Assembly (NCBI GenBank): GCA_016703665.1
Contig: JADJBS010000020.1
Location: forward strand, 558,001 to 622,000
Origin: Candidatus Defluviibacillus avedoerensis
GTDB taxonomy: Bacteria > Pseudomonadota > Gammaproteobacteria > Burkholderiales > Burkholderiaceae_C
Length of the DNA stretch: 64,000 nucleotides
Reading direction: 5' to 3'
Below the pieces are notes generated by a model. The model ran no database searches. It was not told where the DNA came from and was given only the letters and a program-made list of their open reading frames with translations. A program made the position numbers and the translations under genes. Within the stretch, counting starts at the first letter, position 1; every line of letters starts with the position of its first letter. Shown here one piece after another: positions 8,415-16,880 of this stretch.

Positions 8415-10000
8415 ATTGACTGAGCCGCCAATAAATCCAGCGTAAAACGTGCACCCTTGCCCGTATTGGCCACGGTCAAGCGACCATTCATGTTGCCGTC
8501 CACAATCATTTTGGACATGTACAGGCCAATGCCAGTGCCTTTGCCTTCTTCCTTGGTGGTGAAGTAAGGCTCAAAGATTTTGCCGATGATCTGGGGGTCT
8601 ATTCCACCACCGTTGTCTTCCACGTCGATGAGCACACGGGATCCAGCGCGTACAGCCCGCAGCTGGATTTCAGGCGATGGCTGCTTTGATTGAATCAACG
8701 CATCTTTGGCGTTGCTCAGCAAGTTCAACATGACTTGAGAAAACTCACCTTGCACGCCGAAGAGCTCCATGGCTTCGTCGCACTCCAGGGTGAGCGCAAT
8801 CGCATGGTTCTTGAAGACACCGTCCATGATGTCGATGGAGGCGCGTATCGCATTGGCCAGATTAAAGGCTTCGGCGTGCTTGCCTGGCTTGAAGAAATTA
8901 CGGAACTCATCGATGGTGGACGACATGCGGTTCACCAGCTGGTTGGATTTTTCCTGCATGCGGTCCATGGACTGATCGGTCAGCGTACCCATGCTGTGCT
9001 GCATTCGGATGTTTTGCATCACCAGGCTCAGGGCATTCAGGGGCTGGCGCCATTGGTGCGCGATGGCGCCAATCATCTCGCCCATGGCGGCCAGACGTGA
9101 CTGATGAATCAGCAGGTTTTCCTGGGCCTTTCGTTGGAAGATTTCGTCACGAATGCGCTGGTCCAGGGTGCGATTGAGCTCATCCAGTTCGCGGGTTCGC
9201 TCGCTCACCTTGCGCTCGAGCTCCTGGTTGGAATCCTGGAGCTGGTCCCGGCTCTGCTGCAAGGCATCCACCATCTTGTTAAAGTTTTGTGAAAGCTGGC
9301 CAATTTCATCGTTGCGCTGGATAGTCACATGCGCAGCCAAATCACCGCTGGCCACGCGTGACGCTGCATCACTGATAGTGGCGATGGGTCGTGTCAGCCA
9401 TCGTGCAAAGAAATACCCAACCGGCAAGATGGTTGTGACTACCAGCAGTGAGATCAACGTCAGATGCCGGTACATGTCAGCGATGTTTGCGTCGTATTCA
9501 CTGGTGTTGAAGTCAATCTGCATGGCGCCCCACGGCACACCGCTGAATCGGATCGGCATCACGTAACGGTAATGCGATTGACCTTTGCCGTCGGTGACAA
9601 GGCCGAAGGTTTCGTTCTCGAAGGCCTCTTTCGGGGCCTTTTCACGGGAGTCTTCCAGCATGTCCCACCCGTTCGGTGCGATGCGCATGGCCGCCCCGCG
9701 CTTTGGGAAAATCACGACGGACTGGATACTTTGATTGCTTTGCAGGACCTGCAGGTTGTGCTCGACGATAAAACCAAAATCATCAGTCAGCATGGCATCG
9801 GAGCAAGCTTGAATGATGGAACGAGACACCGTCGCCGCCTGCGAATACATCACTTTCAGCAGTGAATCATGCTGTAAGGGAATGATCAACAGGCCATACA
9901 GAACGGTCATACCCAATAACAAGCTGCCGAACACGCCAAACACCCGCAAGAAGATGCGGTTGGTAGGCCGTATTCCGGCAGTCTGCAAAGGCATGTTCAT
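8411..10000 (-). CDS. HAMP-domain sensor histidine kinase
   Basis: The 529-residue kinase has a membrane helix (about 19-41), a periplasmic region of some 140 residues, a second helix (about 183-203), a HAMP linker (RWLTRPIATISDAASRVASGDL onward), and a coiled coil TRELDELNRTLDQRI. HisKA follows with His315 in AIAHQWRQPLNA, then HATPase_c (LLSNAKDAL, DNGGGI, PYFTTK, GTGIGLYMSK). The periplasmic loop is positioned to read the state of the three periplasmic binding proteins encoded just upstream (inference, by analogy with LuxP-LuxQ or TorT-TorS). It overlaps both neighbours by 4 bp. Confidence 0.92.
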   Translation of the reverse strand: MNMPLQTAGIRPTNRIFLRVFGVFGSLLLGMTVLYGLLIIPLQHDSLLKVMYSQAATVSRSIIQACSDAMLTDDFGFIVEHNLQVLQSNQSIQSVVIFPKRGAAMRIAPNGWDMLEDSREKAPKEAFENETFGLVTDGKGQSHYRYVMPIRFSGVPWGAMQIDFNTSEYDANIADMYRHLTLISLLVVTTILPVGYFFARWLTRPIATISDAASRVASGDLAAHVTIQRNDEIGQLSQNFNKMVDALQQSRDQLQDSNQELERKVSERTRELDELNRTLDQRIRDEIFQRKAQENLLIHQSRLAAMGEMIGAIAHQWRQPLNALSLVMQNIRMQHSMGTLTDQSMDRMQEKSNQLVNRMSSTIDEFRNFFKPGKHAEAFNLANAIRASIDIMDGVFKNHAIALTLECDEAMELFGVQGEFSQVMLNLLSNAKDALIQSKQPSPEIQLRAVRAGSRVLIDVEDNGGGIDPQIIGKIFEPYFTTKEEGKGTGIGLYMSKMIVDGNMNGRLTVANTGKGARFTLDLLAAQSI

Positions 10001-10893
10001 TTGGTTGTGGCCTTCCTGGTGATCTGTGCCCGCAAGTCACGGTAGGTTTGATCCATCTGAATGAAAGGCTTCAACTCCTGCGAGTGCACGACCTCCAGGT
10101 GATCCATCTTGAACAGATCCAGCAATTGGCGCCCACGCGGATAGGTATTCATCATGGGAATCGCCTTGAGCGCCTGCTGCCTGTGCTCAGGCCTAACTTT
10201 GACACTGAAGAATGCATAGTAGACACCGCCCAGAGGTAACTCATCCACGACGCGACCCATCTTGGTTTCGAGTTGCGGATTCATTTCTCGCGCCACCTCG
10301 TAAGAGTACTTGTAGGCAAGGGTTAGGTCAGCTTTGCCAAAAAAGACGCGCATCAGCGTCTGGTTACTGCTCGGCAAGCGCTGGATTTCTGAAAAAACCT
10401 TGTTGCATTCCCGCGCATAGTGACGCAGGCACAGGGTTTCAAGATAAACAGTGCTGGTCAGGTCGTTTTCCAGGACGGCAATGCGCTTGCCAGCCAGGTC
10501 ATTCACGGTTTGTACCTGGGAATCTCTCCCCGCCATCAGCAACATGTTCCAGCCATGCGGCACGGCTACCGAGTACCCTTCTGCCAATTCGGAAACCTTG
10601 AACCCTCGGGCCAGGGTCATGGCATCGGCACTCACACTGTTGATCTCACCCCGGTCAAAGGCCAGACGCATGCTGGCAATGTCCTCGTAAAAGAACACCT
10701 CCATCGGGAGCTTGAAGGCAACCGACAGCTCCTTTGTCCATAGCGTAAAAGCCTCACGCAAATCGACCCGAGACATCTCACGCAATGAACCTTGGTAAAA
10801 CCCCATCCGCACAGTCTGGACATCCTCCGCATACGCATAGGGAAGCGTCCACCATACCAAGATGACAAGGATGAAGCGGAGCAGGAGGCTCAT
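9997..10893 (-). CDS. PhnD/TtrS-like periplasmic substrate-binding protein (paralogue 3)
   Basis: The 298-residue protein has a Sec signal peptide with likely cleavage after TLPYAYA. The mature part is of the phosphate/phosphite/phosphonate-binding type (PhnD-like, PF12974 class), starting VRMGFYQGSLREMSRVDLREAF. Shared with its two neighbours are LAGKRIAVLEND...VYLETLCLRH, VFFGKADLTL...EMNPQ and the C-terminal YPRGRQLLDLFKMD. No permease or ATPase is nearby, so a sensory role with the downstream kinases is more likely than transport. Ligand unknown. Confidence 0.85.
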   Translation of the reverse strand: MSLLLRFILVILVWWTLPYAYAEDVQTVRMGFYQGSLREMSRVDLREAFTLWTKELSVAFKLPMEVFFYEDIASMRLAFDRGEINSVSADAMTLARGFKVSELAEGYSVAVPHGWNMLLMAGRDSQVQTVNDLAGKRIAVLENDLTSTVYLETLCLRHYARECNKVFSEIQRLPSSNQTLMRVFFGKADLTLAYKYSYEVAREMNPQLETKMGRVVDELPLGGVYYAFFSVKVRPEHRQQALKAIPMMNTYPRGRQLLDLFKMDHLEVVHSQELKPFIQMDQTYRDLRAQITRKATTK

Positions 10894-11792
10894 TTGCGCT
10901 TACCCTTACCCTGCTTTTCCAGACTGCGGTATTCCTGCAGCAAGGCCCAATACGGCTCCAGAGCTTCTGGGCCTTTGGGCTCGATGTAGTCAGTTTTAAA
11001 CAGATCCAGCAATTGGCGGCCTCTCGGATTTCCGGGCGAGCCAAAATCCGTCTCCATGATCGTCTTTTTGAGCTTCGGATCGGCATGCAAGGTCAGCATA
11101 CCGAACACAAGGGCGGTCGTCTTCCAGGTTTTAATCACCCGCAACCGTTGCAGTACCTGTGGGTTGAGTTCACCCGCCGCTTGCAGGGCCGAGAGCGTCA
11201 GCAGCGCCGCATCTGTCTTGCCAAAAAAAACGCTGTGCGCCATCTGCATCTCACGCTTTTCGTCTGACAAATTCAGGAAGTCATGACAATTGACACGCCC
11301 GTTCTTCAAGCACTGGGTTTCCAGGTACACATCTGACAAGCGATCCTTGCTCAAGCGCACCAGCCGCTTGCCGCGCAGGTCGGCAAATGACCGGATCGCA
11401 GAGGTTTGGGACGCCACCAGCACCAGACCCTCTTCTGCACCACGGATACGCCTGGCATAGCCGCCTTGAAGCTCACTGACGTTGAATATTTCAGCCAACT
11501 CCATGCCTGCGGCATTGATCATCTGCAGCTTCTCGCGATCAACGGCCTCCTTCAGCTCAGACAACTCCGAATAAGTGGACGTTTGAATCCGATACCCATA
11601 AGATCTGCCAAGTTCGTCGGCCCAGACTTGTAGACCGACTTTGACATCCGCCAAATTTGCGTCCCGAATGGTGGGCAGATAAAAGCCCAGCCGCAGCAGC
11701 GGCATGTCTGCCGCAGCCGCTGTCATGCAAGCGCACTGACCCCAAACAGTCAGCAACAGGACAAGCTTGGCAATCAAACGAAGAGCTCTCAT
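10890..11792 (-). CDS. PhnD/TtrS-like periplasmic substrate-binding protein (paralogue 2)
   Basis: The 300-residue protein has a signal peptide (positively charged start, hydrophobic LVLLLTVWG, cleavage near TAAAA). The mature domain has LLRLGFYLPTIRDANLADVKVGL, LRGKRLVRLSKD...VYLETQCLKN, VFFGKTDAALL...ELNPQ and NPRGRQLLDLFKTD. All four stretches align with the other two binding proteins of the operon, so the three arose by tandem duplication. It ends in a basic tail (EKQGKGKRK). Start and stop overlap the neighbours by 4 bp. Confidence 0.85.
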   Translation of the reverse strand: MRALRLIAKLVLLLTVWGQCACMTAAAADMPLLRLGFYLPTIRDANLADVKVGLQVWADELGRSYGYRIQTSTYSELSELKEAVDREKLQMINAAGMELAEIFNVSELQGGYARRIRGAEEGLVLVASQTSAIRSFADLRGKRLVRLSKDRLSDVYLETQCLKNGRVNCHDFLNLSDEKREMQMAHSVFFGKTDAALLTLSALQAAGELNPQVLQRLRVIKTWKTTALVFGMLTLHADPKLKKTIMETDFGSPGNPRGRQLLDLFKTDYIEPKGPEALEPYWALLQEYRSLEKQGKGKRK

Positions 11793-12703
11793 CTGGCGAC
11801 CTTTTTGGGTGCGGAACCCGCAGTTGCCTTAAGTACCCGATGCTGATTGAGCAATTCGCGGAAAGGATCCAGATCCTGAACCCGCGTGACCACCATTGAA
11901 TCCGCGTTGTAGATGTCCAGCAACTGACGCCCCCGCGCAGTTTGCCCAAGTGTCAGAACGGATTTGGTGATGGCTTCTGCGTGCTGTGGCGCGACGCGAG
12001 AAGAGAACAGAGCGATGTGCGGTGACCTGCCCTTGAAGGTGTAGTCCTCCAGAACCATGACCTGTTTGCCCACCTGGGGATTCATGGCAACGGCCGCGTC
12101 ATAGGTATTGCGTTTGACCAGCGCTGCATCAACCTGATTGAAGAACAGGTGATGCACCAGGGTGCTGGATCGCTTTTCGCGATGAATGCTGGCCAGGCGG
12201 GTTTCATCTGGTTTGGCCCAGGCTTTCATCAGCAAGACTTCCAGGTACACCTCGCTGAGCTCATCGCCGTCAAGCAATGCGATGCGTTTATCCGCCAGAT
12301 CACCAGGGCGTTGAATGCCAGAAGCACGGCGCACCACCAGGAGAAGATGGTCTGGCTGGTTCTTCAACCCAGAAAACCCATCCCGTAGTTCTTCGTTGGG
12401 GAATATCTGGGCCACACCCATGGACGTTCCTACAATGAAATTGATCTCCCCGGCTTTGAGGTCCCTGCGCATGTCGGACAGACTGTCGTAAAACCGGATC
12501 GGCTTGAAGGGTACCTTGATCGATGCTCCAAGCTCATCTGCCCAAAACCGCAGGGTCACTTCCACATCCTTACGCGGCACGTCCCGAATCACCGGGTTAT
12601 AAAACCCGATGGCAATCGGCGGTGGAGCATCTGCAAACGCCCCGTTCCTACTGCACAGCAGCAGCACAAAGGCCATCACCAGGCACCACCGGCAGCGCTT
12701 CAT
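11789..12703 (-). CDS. PhnD/TtrS-like periplasmic substrate-binding protein (paralogue 1)
   Basis: About 304 residues. The ATG at 12703 is chosen because it lies just after the TolC-like gene's stop and gives a proper signal peptide (MKRCRWCLVMAFVLLLC, cleavage near GAFA); the longer frame to 12817 lacks one and runs into that gene. The mature domain has IAIGFYNPVIRDVPRKDVEVTL, LADKRIALLDGD...VYLEVLLMKA, LFFNQVDAAL...AMNPQ and TARGRQLLDIYNAD, the shared family pattern of this operon. It is the first of three tandem paralogues in transcription order. Confidence 0.85.
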   Translation of the reverse strand: MKRCRWCLVMAFVLLLCSRNGAFADAPPPIAIGFYNPVIRDVPRKDVEVTLRFWADELGASIKVPFKPIRFYDSLSDMRRDLKAGEINFIVGTSMGVAQIFPNEELRDGFSGLKNQPDHLLLVVRRASGIQRPGDLADKRIALLDGDELSEVYLEVLLMKAWAKPDETRLASIHREKRSSTLVHHLFFNQVDAALVKRNTYDAAVAMNPQVGKQVMVLEDYTFKGRSPHIALFSSRVAPQHAEAITKSVLTLGQTARGRQLLDIYNADSMVVTRVQDLDPFRELLNQHRVLKATAGSAPKKVAR

Positions 12704-12707
12704 TTGC

Positions 12708-14114
12708 TCATGGCCTGGTTTGCAGCGCCCGGCCGACGCGGTAGTCCAGATCAGCCATGGCAGCCAGCAGGTCGTGGCGCGCGCGGAACAGGCTCGCTGT
12801 GGCAAAGCTTTCAACAATCTGGGACTCGATCACGTCTTTCGTTTCCACCATCTCTTCCTGGTACGCACGGACATGCAGCTTGCGGTTTTCTTCGGCAAAG
12901 CCTTGTGCCTTGATACTGTCCTCCAGTTGGGCACGTGAGCGCTGGATGCGCATGAAGTCATCTTTCACCTGCAGGGCTAAACCGTTGTCCAGCAAAACCC
13001 GTTGGGCATCCAGCTTGGTCTTTCCTGCCTGCGCGGCATCGACACCCGCACGGGTTAGGCCGCTGTCGAACAAATCCCACTTGAGGCCAACGCCAATGGT
13101 CCAACCCGTCCGGTTGGCGTCATTGAACAGGCCGCCCTTGTAGGAGTTCCAGACCTGGTAAGAGCTGGCCTCCATGCCCACCACGGGTAGCCCAGCACTC
13201 CTGGCCTCGTCAATGCGGTGGCTGGCCACTTGCACGGCCAGTTCGAGCCGCTGCTTGTCGGGGTTGAACTTCATGGCGTCTGCAATCAAGGTATCGAGAT
13301 CAGCCGTAACGGACGGAATGGGCGCCTCGGGCGCCAGCGTCACGGCGGTGTTGAGCGGCATGCCCATGGCGTTGACCAGGGCTTCGCGCGTGAGCAGGCT
13401 GGCATAACTGGCTTCGCGCACCATAGAGCGGGTGATGGCCGTGGTGGTCTTGCTGCGAAGGTAATCGGTCTTCTTGACCTTGAGCGATGTGTTCTGGTAC
13501 AGGCGGTCAGTCAAGTCTTCGAGCGCCTGAAAACGCTCAAGTGTGTCGCTGGCGAGCTTTTCCATTTGCAGGGCAAAGCGAGCACCGTTGTAGTACTTAT
13601 GAACATCTCGCACTACCTCCAGTTCTGTTTTGCGCTTTTCCTCGCGGGCGATGTCAGCGCCTTTTCTGGCCATGCCGGAGACAGCCTCTTTCTTGCCACC
13701 GGTGTAAATGGGCCAAGTCAGGTTGATGCCCACTTTTGACACGTCGCGGTCAAACATTTTCACATCCAGATTGATGGGCAGAGGCTGGCCAGGGATGGGC
13801 ACTACCGCTCCGCCGGGACCAATGGGCAGGCCCATGGAAGGGGTTTGCACAATGCCGTTGAACGTGAACGTGCGGTCCTGATCAGCACGCTGAAAGCCAC
13901 CTTCCAGGTTGACTCGCGGGCCAAAGGCTGCCATCGCCTGCCGGTATTGGGCCTCGGCCATTTCCAGCGCAGCTTGTGACACCTGTACCGAGCGGTGGTT
14001 TTGCAGTGCAATCTGTACAGCTTGCTCCAGCGTCAATTTGTCAAGATTTGGCGCTGCGCCCACCGTCAGACTGGTGAGGAAGGAAAGAATAACAAATGTG
14101 CGTTTCATATTCAT
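12708..14114 (-). CDS. TolC-family outer-membrane efflux protein without a pump
   Basis: The 468-residue protein has a signal peptide (MKRTFVILSFLTSLTVGA) and two OEP repeats rich in long helices: LTLEQAVQIALQNHRSVQVSQAALEMAEAQYRQA in the first half, LELAVQVASHRIDEARSAGLPVVG in the second. Between them lies the strand-type TVGLNLTWPIYTGG-like motif (here VGINLTWPIYTGGKK). This is the architecture of TolC trimers that span the outer membrane. Its partners, a membrane fusion protein and an inner-membrane pump, are not in the operon. It may dock to a pump encoded elsewhere or serve a different role with the binding proteins. Confidence 0.88.
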   Translation of the reverse strand: MNMKRTFVILSFLTSLTVGAAPNLDKLTLEQAVQIALQNHRSVQVSQAALEMAEAQYRQAMAAFGPRVNLEGGFQRADQDRTFTFNGIVQTPSMGLPIGPGGAVVPIPGQPLPINLDVKMFDRDVSKVGINLTWPIYTGGKKEAVSGMARKGADIAREEKRKTELEVVRDVHKYYNGARFALQMEKLASDTLERFQALEDLTDRLYQNTSLKVKKTDYLRSKTTTAITRSMVREASYASLLTREALVNAMGMPLNTAVTLAPEAPIPSVTADLDTLIADAMKFNPDKQRLELAVQVASHRIDEARSAGLPVVGMEASSYQVWNSYKGGLFNDANRTGWTIGVGLKWDLFDSGLTRAGVDAAQAGKTKLDAQRVLLDNGLALQVKDDFMRIQRSRAQLEDSIKAQGFAEENRKLHVRAYQEEMVETKDVIESQIVESFATASLFRARHDLLAAMADLDYRVGRALQTRP

Positions 14115-14128
14115 TCAATGCTTTGGTG

Positions 14129-15931
14129 TCAGCTCGCTGAAGCCTGACTGCGGAGTGATTTGATTTCCTCCCAGTTTTCCAGCAACAGGTCTATCAGATG
14201 CGGATCGAACTGATTCCCGCGTTCGGCCTTGAAATAGTCCAGGATGCGTTGTTCAGTCCAGGCGGTTTTGTAGACACGGGAACTGGCGAGCGCATCCAGC
14301 ACGTCGGCAATGCCCACAATGCGCGCCTCGATAGCAATCTCTGCACCTTTGAGCCCACGGGGATACCCTTCGCCATCAAAGCGTTCATGATGTTCATGGG
14401 CAATGGAAGCTGCGATGCCGATGAGAGGGCGGTCAACCATCCCCAGGATATTGAAGCCAATGGTGGCGTGCTTTTTCATCTCTTCAAACTCGTCGGCATC
14501 CAGCTTGCCGGGTTTGTGCAGGATCGCGTCGGAGATACCGACCTTGCCCACATCATGCATGGGCGCCGCCATTTCGATCAGATCGGCCGACTCTTCGCTC
14601 AACCCTGCCTTGATTGCCAGGAACTTGGACACCTGCGCCACGCGGCGTATGTGCTGACCAGTTTCCTGGCTTCTAGACTCAACCACCTCACCCAGCATGT
14701 ACAGCAGCTCCCGCTGTGTATCGGTGATTTCACGGGCCAGCCGGGTGGACTCCGTGATGTCCTGGCAGATCATGATGATCGATTCAACTTGGCCATCCAG
14801 GTCATGTACGCCAACAAAGCCCACACTGAACTGAAGCTCCTGCCCATCGCTACCGAGAAAGCGGCTGGTCCGGCAGGTGAAATGCTCGCGGTTAGCCTGT
14901 TGCACCTGATCAAGGCAGCGCTCGGCCATGGTGTCGGGCATGATCTCTTTGACAAACTTGCCCTTGAGAGCGTCTGAGCGATAGCCAATCAGCTTCTCAA
15001 AATGCTTGTTGACGCTGACAATCCTGTGCTCCCGGTCAACCACGCAGATGGATGAACCCAGCCCCACTGCGCGCTTGTATTCACTGTAAAAATGCCGTTG
15101 AGCCTCAAATGAACGGTTGCTCTGGCTCAAGGTCTGCACCAGGTTTTCATAAACCTCATAGTGCGCGGTCACGTCAAGGTCAAGCACCACGATTTCAGCC
15201 ACAGCGCCAAGTTCGTCCAGTATGGGCACCACACTGCTCTCTACCAGATACAGACTACCGTCGTGTTTACGCCGCCGAACCATGTCAGCCCAGCGCTGAC
15301 CGCCCCGCACACTCTCCAGCATGCCTTTGAATTTGTCTTCAGGTTCGCTACTGTGATTGAGTTCGGCTATGTCGCGCCCAATGAGTTCGGTAGGCAAATA
15401 CCCACTGATTTCACACAGCTTGTCATTCACATAGGTGATCTCACCAACTGGCGAGAACTTGCAGACGATGGCGCTTTGATCGACCAGCGTGCGGTACTGG
15501 GCCAGCAAGGCCTGATTGCGCTCGCGCTCCTTCACAGCCAGAATGGTATTGGCCATGGTTGAAAGCTTTTTCAGCAGCAGCCCCACGTTTACAGGCTTGG
15601 TAATGTACTGGTCAATGCCAAGTTCAATCGCCTTGAACAGGTATTCCACGTCGTTGTAGGCACTGACCACCACGATAGGCTGGTCTGGCACCAGCGCCCG
15701 TATCTTGCCGCTCATCACCAAGCCGTTGATTTTGGGCATCTGGATGTCGGTGACCACGATATCCGGACGATTGGCCGTAAAAAGCGCAAGACCTTCCAGC
15801 CCGTCGGACGCCACATGAAGCTGCCCTACCCAGGGCTGGAGGATCATGGCAAGTTCCTCGCGGGTGGCCGCGTCGTCTTCCACATAGAGAAGACTGAGAG
15901 ATTTCAGAACCTGAAATGCTTTGGTATCCAT
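14129..15931 (-). CDS. Response regulator with two PAS domains and an HD-GYP c-di-GMP phosphodiesterase domain
   Basis: The 600-residue protein has an N-terminal receiver (about 1-125; phospho-acceptor Asp62 in VVTDIQMPK, K in YITKPVNV), PAS 1 (about 145-265), PAS 2 (about 290-410) and an HD-GYP domain (about 420-590) with HDVGKVG and HHERFDGEGYPRGLKG intact. HD-GYP enzymes hydrolyse cyclic di-GMP. It is first in the operon and the only visible output for the two receiver-less kinases at the other end. ATG 15931 is preferred to an upstream in-frame TTG at 15955. Confidence 0.92.
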   Translation of the reverse strand: MDTKAFQVLKSLSLLYVEDDAATREELAMILQPWVGQLHVASDGLEGLALFTANRPDIVVTDIQMPKINGLVMSGKIRALVPDQPIVVVSAYNDVEYLFKAIELGIDQYITKPVNVGLLLKKLSTMANTILAVKERERNQALLAQYRTLVDQSAIVCKFSPVGEITYVNDKLCEISGYLPTELIGRDIAELNHSSEPEDKFKGMLESVRGGQRWADMVRRRKHDGSLYLVESSVVPILDELGAVAEIVVLDLDVTAHYEVYENLVQTLSQSNRSFEAQRHFYSEYKRAVGLGSSICVVDREHRIVSVNKHFEKLIGYRSDALKGKFVKEIMPDTMAERCLDQVQQANREHFTCRTSRFLGSDGQELQFSVGFVGVHDLDGQVESIIMICQDITESTRLAREITDTQRELLYMLGEVVESRSQETGQHIRRVAQVSKFLAIKAGLSEESADLIEMAAPMHDVGKVGISDAILHKPGKLDADEFEEMKKHATIGFNILGMVDRPLIGIAASIAHEHHERFDGEGYPRGLKGAEIAIEARIVGIADVLDALASSRVYKTAWTEQRILDYFKAERGNQFDPHLIDLLLENWEEIKSLRSQASAS

Positions 15932-16127
15932 TGTGTCAAATCCAGGATTTCTCAAGCCGTAGGCATTCCCTCAAACCCCGGTGAACCTCTGAAAGACTGG
16001 CTTGTATGGCTGCAAGTATGTTCCTATGCTCCACCACCCGCAGGCTGGGGGCACAAATGCCCTTGACATCTATCGGAAATAGCGATTGCTGCGCAGGCTT
16101 GACAGAAATCGGCTAGGCCGATGAATG
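15932..16127. promoter_or_regulatory. Leader/promoter gap before the sensing operon
   Basis: This 196-bp stretch lies between the end of the DTW-domain gene and the start of the HD-GYP gene, both on the minus strand. It must hold the promoter of the seven-gene operon. I see no strong palindrome and no clear terminator. Confidence 0.3.
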
Positions 16128-16880
16128 TCACTCGGCGAATGGCCGCCTGATTAACCTGCTCAAATGCTGATGTGCATACCCGTTCCAGTCAGGCGCGAGC
16201 TGGTGTTTGGCCTGCAAGTAGTGATGGGTGAAGACATCCAGATAGGCATTCAGGACTTTCGCCGCATGCGGTTCCCCGGCCAAGCCCAAGCACAGAGCCG
16301 CCACTTCCGACGTGCAGAGGTGCTGATCACAGCGGGAGCGACGCAGCTGATAGCGCGACAACTGCTCAGGCTGCAGGCTGAGCACGGGCAATCTGTCCAG
16401 GTAAGGGCTTTTGCGGAACATCTTGCGAGCCTCGGGCCAGGTGGCGTCCAGCAGCACAAACAGTGGGCGCTTGGAGGCTTGATCACTTTCAGCAGGCAGC
16501 AAACGCGTGCGCACCCGTTCGGCTTCGACAAATTCCCCCGGAAAAACCACATAAGGTTGCCACTGCGGGTCAGCCAGCAGCGCCAGCAGCGCTGGGTCCA
16601 CCTCGGTGCGGGCCCAGCCAAAGGCAAAGGTGTCTGCCACCATGTCGGCAATCAGCCAGCCGGTGTTGCTGGGTTTGAGCGCCTCAATGTCGCCCATGAT
16701 CAGGCAAAAACCCGCGTTGGTTGGCAACACCGGGCGCAGCATGCACAGGCAATGGCTTTGCACCATGCGGCAGCCCGCACAGCGCTGCAAGCGAGCGCCA
16801 CCGCGCGCCAGAAAAGGCTTGGTGCTGCGGGCAATGCGGGCCGTGCGAAGGCGGGAAACAGCATGGGGAAGCACCGTCAT
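16128..16880 (-). CDS. DTW-domain protein (probable tRNA-uridine aminocarboxypropyltransferase)
   Basis: About 250 residues. An N-terminal zinc knuckle (RCAGCRMVQSHCLC) precedes a SPOUT-like DTW domain with GDIEALKPSNTGWLIADM, FVLLDATWPEARKMFRKS (the family's D-[TSA]-W motif, here DATW) and YLDRLPVLSLQPE. Family members such as E. coli TapT (YfiP) install acp3U in tRNA using S-adenosylmethionine. ATG 16880 is chosen because it overlaps the methyltransferase stop (TGATG coupling). The extension to 16952 would run inside that gene. Confidence 0.8.
   Translation of the reverse strand: MTVLPHAVSRLRTARIARSTKPFLARGGARLQRCAGCRMVQSHCLCMLRPVLPTNAGFCLIMGDIEALKPSNTGWLIADMVADTFAFGWARTEVDPALLALLADPQWQPYVVFPGEFVEAERVRTRLLPAESDQASKRPLFVLLDATWPEARKMFRKSPYLDRLPVLSLQPEQLSRYQLRRSRCDQHLCTSEVAALCLGLAGEPHAAKVLNAYLDVFTHHYLQAKHQLAPDWNGYAHQHLSRLIRRPFAE

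Noticed and set aside
9997..12703. The three binding proteins as part of a phosphonate ABC importer
   Set aside because: No permease or ATPase gene is present in or next to the operon, and the operon otherwise encodes signalling proteins.
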